The translations under genes were made by a program, and so were the position numbers. 64,000 nucleotides of DNA from Gammaproteobacteria bacterium (GTDB taxonomy: Bacteria > Pseudomonadota > Gammaproteobacteria > Arenicellales > Poriferihabitantaceae), in NCBI GenBank assembly GCA_030432755.1, contig JAUILZ010000006.1, forward strand, positions 1 to 64,000, in the 5' to 3' direction. Each line of letters starts with the position of its first letter. The stretch's first letter is position 1. Positions 58,565-64,000 of this stretch are shown piece after piece. The notes beneath the pieces were generated by a model, which worked only from the letters and a program-made list of their open reading frames with translations, ran no database searches and was not told the DNA's origin.

Positions 58565-58902
58565 GTCAGTGGATGTTCCGATCCTGCCAGTCCGTGCGTA
58601 TTCGCCCCGTTCGATACCTGGTTCGGGATCCTTGGAAATATGATCCGTACACCACTGGTGCGATCGTGTTACCGGCTACCTATCTCCGGCTCCAGAAAAC
58701 AAACAATGGGCCATCCGTACTACCCCACCATTTCGACTTCCTGTTGCGTCCTGCGTTTCCTGGTATTTCGATTGCAGCCCTATGACCGTTTCTCCGCGAG
58801 CTTCCATCAGGAAGTACCAATCAGCGGTGATTGGAGACGAATCCGGTTGGAGATAGCCGAGGAGCCGCTTTCCACTTCCTGAAGCTCCGAATTGAACAGA
58901 AT

Positions 58903-58918
58903 TGTTTCACGTGAAACA
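58903..58918. promoter_or_regulatory. parS: parS site 2
   Basis: A second perfect TGTTTCACGTGAAACA palindrome, 354 bp from the first. Two sites within one gene-free interval argue against chance and for a centromere cluster. Confidence 0.92.
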
Positions 58919-59013
58919 CTCGCTCTTTGGGGGTCCGTGAAACCTGGCGAACTGGCTAACCCTGAACACCTGTCGAACTGGGCGGAAACAGGCGAAGCCA
59001 CAATGCACGGACA

Positions 59014-59053
59014 TTAAAAAGCCGCGAGGCCGGCTGTGCCGGGGCTCGCGGCT
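59014..59053 (-). terminator. rho-independent terminator of dnaN
   Basis: Read on the minus strand after the dnaN stop, GAAGCCGCGAGCC pairs with GGCCTCGCGGC, followed by TTTTTAATG. A GC-rich stem with a T run directly after it is a standard terminator. It separates dnaN from gyrB transcription. Confidence 0.8.
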
Positions 59054-59072
59054 TCCGGAGAGAATTCTGTAT

Positions 59073-60176
59073 TCAGATACGCATCGGCATCACTAACCAG
59101 ACGGAAACCTCGTCTTCCGGTTGCTTGAGAATACAGATTCCGTCATTCCCCTGGAAATTCAAGCTGACGCTGTCCGTACTGATAACGCGAGCGGCATCTG
59201 TCAGGTAGGTGACGTTGTATCCTGTCTCGATCGAGTCACCAGCGTAATCCACCGCCATTTCTTCGAACGCTTCTTCCTGCTCGGGGTTGTTCGCCGCAAC
59301 GGAAAGCGTCCCTTCACCAAGTTGCAGCTTCACGCCCTTGAAACGGTCGGAAGTGAGGACCGCCGCCCGGGTCAGGGTTTCGATCAACTCACCACGCTGG
59401 ACGGAGATACTGGCGCTCATGCTGGTATCGAGAACCGCCTTGAACTCCGGAAATTTCCCGTCGATCAGTTTTGTGATCAGCGTCGTGTTATCCCGGGTGA
59501 GGCGGAGGTGGTTACGACTGATCTCGATCACGATCTCGGTGTCATCACCCCCGCCCAGGAAACGGGAAATTTCGGCAATGGCCTTGCGGGGGACAATGAC
59601 CTGGCGCACCTTGTCTACCGCCAACTCGATCGGCTCCTCGCTCTGGGCGAGGCGATGTCCATCGGTCGCGATTGCACGCAACACGTTTTCACCAACCTCG
59701 AACAGCACGCCGTTCAGATAGTAGCGGACATCCTGTACGGCCATCGCAAATGCGGTCTTCTCAAGCAGTCGTTTTAAACATAACTGATTGATTTTAAAAC
59801 GTTCTTCCCAATTGTTTGCTTCAATCCTGGGAAACTCGTCCGCCGGCAGCACTTTCAGGGTGTAACGGCTACGACCTGAAGTAACCACCACCTTGTCTCC
59901 ATCATTTTTAAAGGAGATCGCGGCATTTTCGGGCAATAATCGGCAAATATCGAGGATCTTACGGGTTGCGACCGTGAACGCGCCGTTATCTCCCTCGACA
60001 TTGTCCAGGCTTTCCGAGATCTCCACCTCAAGATCCGTACCCACCATCGTCAGACGCCCGTTTTCCAGACCAAAATACAAGTTTGCGAGAATGGGAAGCG
60101 TCTGGCGCTTTTCGACCACGCTACTCACCAGACTGAGAGTGGGGAGGAGAGTGGATCTATCTATTTTTATTTGCAT
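59073..60176 (-). CDS. dnaN: DNA polymerase III beta subunit (sliding clamp)
   Basis: This 367-residue ring-clamp protomer tethers DNA polymerase III. It begins MQIKIDRSTLLPTLSLVSSV and has EKRQTLPILANL, VRYYLNGVLFEV, ATDGHRLAQSE and the end VWLVMPMRI, where the family has MPMRL. The ATG at 60176 matches homologous N-termini; an open frame extends 14 codons upstream into the DnaA-box cluster. A terminator follows. It is transcribed in the same direction as dnaA, 364 bp downstream of it. Confidence 0.97.
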   Translation of the reverse strand: MQIKIDRSTLLPTLSLVSSVVEKRQTLPILANLYFGLENGRLTMVGTDLEVEISESLDNVEGDNGAFTVATRKILDICRLLPENAAISFKNDGDKVVVTSGRSRYTLKVLPADEFPRIEANNWEERFKINQLCLKRLLEKTAFAMAVQDVRYYLNGVLFEVGENVLRAIATDGHRLAQSEEPIELAVDKVRQVIVPRKAIAEISRFLGGGDDTEIVIEISRNHLRLTRDNTTLITKLIDGKFPEFKAVLDTSMSASISVQRGELIETLTRAAVLTSDRFKGVKLQLGEGTLSVAANNPEQEEAFEEMAVDYAGDSIETGYNVTYLTDAARVISTDSVSLNFQGNDGICILKQPEDEVSVWLVMPMRI

Positions 60177-60208
60177 GGAATGGTATTGATAGTGGTAATT
60201 CCAGGCCC

Positions 60209-60401
60209 TGTGGACCATGTGGATATGACAAATAAACCCTTTATTATCAGAGGATTACATGGAATCCGGCCTGTGGAAAACCTGTCAACGAAAACAGTAT
60301 GAAGCGGGAACAATCTGGGGATGAATATTATCCACAATCCAACTACGGAAAAACCCCTCTTTTCCCAACCAAGTACACAGGATATCCCGGGCTTATCCAC
60401 A
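60209..60401. promoter_or_regulatory. DnaA-box cluster between dnaA and dnaN
   Basis: Two perfect TTATCCACA boxes lie at 60328-60336 and 60393-60401. In the opposite orientation are TGTGGAAAA at 60272-60280 (TTTTCCACA, an accepted variant) and TGTGGATAT at 60218-60226 (one mismatch). A weaker TGTGGACCA lies at 60209-60217. The cluster may be part of oriC or regulate dnaN. The gap from 60177 to 60540 contains no gene. Confidence 0.7.
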
Positions 60402-60540
60402 GACGGATAGAAACAGGTAACCGGCCAGGGAAAGCCCGGGATTCCCGTTCAAGTGATCGGAAAGGCAGTGGTTTGTTGCCCGGTTGAATCTGGCCGAGGA
60501 TCCGGGGGAGGGGGTTTGCCAGGAGACCGTGCCCCCGGCG

Positions 60541-61929
60541 TCAGGCGCCGAACAGGCGTTGCAGGTTGCGGTAGTCTTCCCGCATCTTGTTGTCGGTGCG
60601 CAGCAGTTCCTCCACCTTGCGGCAGGCATGCAGGACGGTGGTGTGGTCGCGTCCGCCGAAGCGGTCGCCGATCTGAGGCAGGCTATGGCTGGTCAGTTCC
60701 TTGGCGAATGCCATCGCGATCTGGCGCGGGCGGGCGATGTCCCGGGAGCGCTTCTTCGACAGCAGGTCGGATACCCGGATCTTGTAGTACTCCGCGACCG
60801 TTTGCTGGATGTTCTCGATACTGGTGCGGGACTCCCGGTACATGACGATATCACGTAGCGCCTCTCGAGCAAGATCGATATCGATGGAGCGGCCGGTGAA
60901 CCCGTGGCTGGCAATGATCCGGTGCAGGGCGCCTTCCAGTTCACGCACATTGGACCGGATCGTATTGGCAACGAAAAAGGCAACCTCCTTGGGCAATTCC
61001 TTGCCGAGCTGAGCGGCCTTGCGTTCGAGGATCGCCACCCGGGTTTCCAGTTCCGGGGGATCGATGGCCACGGTAAGTCCACTGCCGAAGCGGGACACCA
61101 GGCGTTCCTCGACGTCCGTCATCGCCTTGGGTATGCGATCGCTGGTGATGATGATCTGGCGTTGCCCCTCGAGCAGCGCATTGAAGGTATGGAAAAACTC
61201 TTCCTGGGTCTGGGTCTTGCGTGCGAAGAACTGGATGTCGTCGATCAGCAGTGCGTCGAGCGAACGGTAGTAACGCTTGAACTCGTTCATCGCGTTATTG
61301 CGCAGCGCGCGCACCATGTCATTGACGAACAACTCGGAGCGAATATAGGCAACCCGGGCACGCGGATTGGTATCCAGGATCACGTTGCCCGCGGCCTGCA
61401 TCAGGTGGGTCTTGCCGAGTCCCACGCCGCCATAAATAAAGAGCGGGTTATAGGAACTACCCGGATGACGCCCGACCTGTTGCGCCGCCGCGCGCGCCAG
61501 CTGGTTAGACTTGCCCTCGACGTGATTGTTGAAGGTGTATTCGCGGTTGATGCGGCCACCGGTCTGCGGCATCGGCGGCGCGTCGTCACTGTCGGCAAAC
61601 TCCGTGGCGAATGGAATCCCGCGCGCGACCGGAGTCTGACTGGCTGGCGAGGCAGCGACAGCTGATACGCCGCCCGAGTCGCTGCCATGACTGCCGATCT
61701 CGCATTGCACGCGTTCGATACCGACATCCATGTCCAGCAGGGTAGCCTCGATGCGGTCGAACAGGTTCTGACGCACATGGTTGAGGACATAGCGATTCGG
61801 TGCGAGCAATTTCAGCGTCTGGTCCTTGACGCTGCAGTGCAGGGGTAACAGCCAGTTGTTGACGACATCGTCCGCCATCTCTACCCGGAGGCGGTCCAGG
61901 CAGTCATTCCACAATTCGCTGTTGCTCAT
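60541..61929 (-). CDS. dnaA: chromosomal replication initiator DnaA
   Basis: This 462-residue AAA+ initiator binds DnaA boxes and opens the origin. Domain I begins [13 protein letters not shown], and a variable linker (domain II) covers about residues 85-120. The AAA+ domain has Walker A GGVGLGKT at 167-174, Walker [11 protein letters not shown] and the arginine-finger region SRFGSGLTV. Domain IV ends with the box-binding [19 protein letters not shown]. It is preceded by a two-component system rather than by rpmH. No strong Shine-Dalgarno is present. Confidence 0.98.
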   Translation of the reverse strand: MSNSELWNDCLDRLRVEMADDVVNNWLLPLHCSVKDQTLKLLAPNRYVLNHVRQNLFDRIEATLLDMDVGIERVQCEIGSHGSDSGGVSAVAASPASQTPVARGIPFATEFADSDDAPPMPQTGGRINREYTFNNHVEGKSNQLARAAAQQVGRHPGSSYNPLFIYGGVGLGKTHLMQAAGNVILDTNPRARVAYIRSELFVNDMVRALRNNAMNEFKRYYRSLDALLIDDIQFFARKTQTQEEFFHTFNALLEGQRQIIITSDRIPKAMTDVEERLVSRFGSGLTVAIDPPELETRVAILERKAAQLGKELPKEVAFFVANTIRSNVRELEGALHRIIASHGFTGRSIDIDLAREALRDIVMYRESRTSIENIQQTVAEYYKIRVSDLLSKKRSRDIARPRQIAMAFAKELTSHSLPQIGDRFGGRDHTTVLHACRKVEELLRTDNKMREDYRNLQRLFGA

Positions 61930-62351
61930 AAATTAATCAGCCTGTTTTATCAGTGTTATCAGTCGGCCTTGTTTACTTTGTTTTGCCCCGGGGATCAGCG
62001 ATTTGCCGGTCTGCGTAGACAAAAGCACCCCAACCAACTGAAACATTGGCAAAAAACAGAAAACTGGTTGGGAGTGGCAGCCTGCTTGCCCGCACCACCG
62101 TGGCTGCCCGGGGAGGAAAGAGTCTACCCCTTCGTTATTTTTTTATCCACAGGCAGCGGCCAGCGCGTGCAGAAATATTTTTCTCTTTTTATCTGCTTGA
62201 AGAGTTGATCAACCGGGTCGCACCTGGAGCCGGATTATAAAAAAGTCAATGCCACAAGTAGTTGCGACGCCAAGCCAAAATGCTACTTCAAGCCAGCGGG
62301 GTAAATTGTTTCAACTCGCCCAGAACGGATGCCTCGAGACGAGCGCACATT
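61930..62351. other. intergenic region upstream of dnaA
   Basis: About 420 bases with no gene. A perfect DnaA box, TTATCCACA, lies at 62143-62151, followed closely by AT-rich runs (AAATATTTTTCTCTTTTTAT). A promoter for dnaA with autoregulation, or part of oriC, is likely here. No other perfect box was seen. Confidence 0.55.
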
Positions 62352-63701
62352 TCATTGCATGTCGCGTGCAGCGCCGCCCGCGGGAAGCCTGATGGTTACC
62401 AGCAGGCCATGCGGTGAAACATTGCGCGCGGTGATACTGCCCCCGTGACGTTCAACGATAGCCCGGGTGAGCGCAAGACCGATGCCGTGTTCGCCGGAAC
62501 CCACACCGCGCGCCGTGTCTGCGCGGAAGAAGGGTTCAAAGATGCGTTCGAGCAATGCCGCGTCCACGCCCGGGCCTTCGTCGCTGACAGTGACCTCGAT
62601 ATCAGATCCGACTTGTGAAAGCCTGACCTGCACGCGTCCACCTTCCGGTGAATGACGCATCGCATTTCGCAACACGTTTTCGAGCGCGCGCAAGATCAGC
62701 GATGGATCACCTTCCAGTGGCAAAGTTTCATGGGCAACAACTTCGGCGGTGGTACCTGCTATTGAATATTCGAAGTTGGCGTCCTCCAGGATTTCGCCGA
62801 TCGCCGGAACTAGGTCGAACCGTTTCAAAGAGAGGGAGGCGCCTCCGCGCAGGCGGGACAGGGACAGCAGGCTGCCGATCAGCCGGTCCAGGCGTTCCAC
62901 CTCGTTCTCGATTCTCTGCTGGGATTCGGGATCGGCATTGCTGTGGCCCCAGAGAGAGGCCGCCACCTGGATACGCGCCAGTGGCGAACGCAGCTCGTGG
63001 GAGACGTCGCGCAGCAGTTGATCCCGGTTCTGGACCGACTGCTCCAGCCGGTCGGTCATGCGGTTGAATTCGCGCCCGAGATCACCGAAGGCGTCCCGCC
63101 GCGCGGCCAGCTTCGGCGGAATCCGCGCGCCGAGATTATCTCCACTGATGGACACCGCGGTTTCGCGAAACGTACGCAGGGGGCGCAGCATCCAGTAGCT
63201 GAGCGCGGCGCTGCCGGCGATCAGCCCGGCAAGCATGGCAATGATCGGCAGCCAGAAGAAACCCGCCCGGCTACGACGCCGGAATCCATGGCGGTCGCTG
63301 GTCATGATCACGTGGTATGTATCTCCGTCGTGATTCACCGACTCGGCAAGAATGAAAAATCGGCCAACGGGGTTCTGGTAGGGGTAGATCACCTGGGGAA
63401 AGGTAGTAACCTGCTGCCGGATCTCGGTGGGCGCACCGGGCCCGGTCAGCGACTGACCGCCGGCATCCTCGATCCAGGCGCGGACATGGCGGCGGCGCAG
63501 ACGTTTTCGCATCTCGTCGCCTTCGCCGCGCGCATGCTCCACCACCAGTTCGCGCGCGGTCTCGCTCACCAGCGCGCGCATCCTCTCGCTGCCGGGTTCG
63601 AGTTCCTCGTTGATCCAGCGGAACAGCAGGAAGGAAACGCTCACCACCACCAGAAAGGAAACCAGGAGGAGGGCGAGAACGCGGAAAAACAGGGACTTCA
63701 A
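62352..63701 (-). CDS. two-component sensor histidine kinase (CpxA-like)
   Basis: This 449-residue inner-membrane kinase has a first helix at about residues 7-27, a periplasmic domain of about 130 residues and a second helix (FFWLPIIAMLAGLIAGSAALSYW). Then come a HAMP domain (MLRPLRTFRETAVSISGDNL), the phospho-acceptor His in RDVSHELRSPLARIQ and the ATPase boxes ENVLRNAMRHS, VSDEGPGVD and GEHGIGLALT. The arrangement is that of CpxA/RstB-like envelope-stress sensors. The start is a TTG overlapping the regulator stop by four bases. The signal sensed is unknown. Confidence 0.9.
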   Translation of the reverse strand: MKSLFFRVLALLLVSFLVVVSVSFLLFRWINEELEPGSERMRALVSETARELVVEHARGEGDEMRKRLRRRHVRAWIEDAGGQSLTGPGAPTEIRQQVTTFPQVIYPYQNPVGRFFILAESVNHDGDTYHVIMTSDRHGFRRRSRAGFFWLPIIAMLAGLIAGSAALSYWMLRPLRTFRETAVSISGDNLGARIPPKLAARRDAFGDLGREFNRMTDRLEQSVQNRDQLLRDVSHELRSPLARIQVAASLWGHSNADPESQQRIENEVERLDRLIGSLLSLSRLRGGASLSLKRFDLVPAIGEILEDANFEYSIAGTTAEVVAHETLPLEGDPSLILRALENVLRNAMRHSPEGGRVQVRLSQVGSDIEVTVSDEGPGVDAALLERIFEPFFRADTARGVGSGEHGIGLALTRAIVERHGGSITARNVSPHGLLVTIRLPAGGAARDMQ

Positions 63702-64000
63702 TCGCCCGCCTCCGGGCTCACGTAGAGATAGCCCGCGCCGCGCAGCGTCCGGATCCGCTCCGAACCGTTGGCATGCGGACCCAGCTTGCGCCGCAGGTTG
63801 CTGATGTGAACGTCAATGCTGCGGTCCCATTGCGCCAGCGGCTTGCCGAGCACCTTGCTCGACATGTCCGACTTGGCCACCACGGCGTCCGGCGTGGCGA
63901 GCAGCAATTGCAGCAGGTCGAACTCCGTCTGCGTGAGGGCGATCTCTCCCGCGGATGCCAGCGTGGTCCGGCGCGCGCGCGGATAGAGGGCGATGTCCCC
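63698..64000 (-). CDS. OmpR/CpxR-family response regulator, 5' part missing
   Basis: Only the C-terminal 100 residues are inside the window; the gene runs off the right edge. They form the winged-helix DNA-binding domain: EIALTQTEFDLLQLLLATPD, SIDVHISNLRRKLG and IRTLRGAGYLYV. The receiver domain is not visible. It is the partner of the sensor kinase whose start overlaps its stop, and the pair lies directly upstream of dnaA. Confidence 0.9.
   Translation of the reverse strand, partial: GDIALYPRARRTTLASAGEIALTQTEFDLLQLLLATPDAVVAKSDMSSKVLGKPLAQWDRSIDVHISNLRRKLGPHANGSERIRTLRGAGYLYVSPEAGD

Noticed and set aside
58573..59001. Short frames in the gyrB-dnaN gap as a recF remnant
   Set aside because: None shows the RecF Walker A or any RecF-like segment.

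Overview
The window reads as a chromosomal, fairly GC-rich gammaproteobacterial segment that runs from an exopolysaccharide (EPS) locus through a housekeeping block to the dnaA-dnaN-gyrB origin region. The gammaproteobacterial reading rests on rpe-gph-trpE linkage, a PBP1b-type mrcB, YihY/BrkB, glutaredoxin-type ArsC and a PotABCD-type transporter. I cannot name a genus.

Region 1 (about 1-26 kb) is an EPS locus. The left part is loosely packed: an acyltransferase-3, a methyltransferase, a polymerase-like membrane protein, a secreted beta-helix protein, an IS3 transposase relic and a sulfotransferase, separated by long non-coding stretches. At 9.3-17.1 kb lies a tight six-gene minus-strand operon: carrier protein, acyl-CoA-dehydrogenase-like flavoprotein, seryl-tRNA-synthetase-like amino acid:[carrier protein] ligase, DUF1839 protein, GH2 beta-mannosidase-like protein and a double alpha/beta hydrolase. 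It looks like a pathway that loads an amino acid on a carrier protein, modifies it and hands it to a glycan, and is the strongest candidate for an undescribed system here. An alpha/beta hydrolase and a sugar-1-phosphate transferase follow. The divergent export cassette (SLBB export protein, outer-membrane barrel, GNVR chain-length protein, tyrosine autokinase, ExeA-like ATPase) resembles PEP-CTERM/exosortase-A loci, but no exosortase gene is visible in the window.

Region 2 (26-38 kb) holds a DegQ-type protease, rpe, gph and a dispersed tryptophan locus. A Trp-rich leader peptide with a good promoter precedes trpE. Two secreted-protein genes lie between trpE and trpG. A cupin, an enoyl-CoA hydratase and a CoA-transferase lie where trpD would be expected, before trpC. 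Region 3 (38-46.4 kb) has a polyamine-type ABC transporter, a metallo-beta-lactamase fold hydrolase, a GNAT, a PA14 protein and an SxtJ / DUF5989 / carbamoyltransferase operon that includes a 49-residue gene. Region 4 (46.6-55.6 kb) is ordinary metabolism and envelope: DMT exporter, hydratase, branched-chain aminotransferase, OsmC, PerM-like permease, PBP1b, YihY, ArsC and an HD-domain candidate oxygenase.

Region 5 (55.7-64 kb) is the origin region: gyrB, a gene-free gap with two perfect parS sites where recF would normally be, dnaN, a cluster of DnaA boxes, dnaA, and a two-component system cut by the window edge. A short terminal-inverted-repeat element occurs twice, at about 5.0 kb and directly against gyrB, where its end supplies the gyrB stop codon. 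No tRNA, rRNA or CRISPR array was seen.
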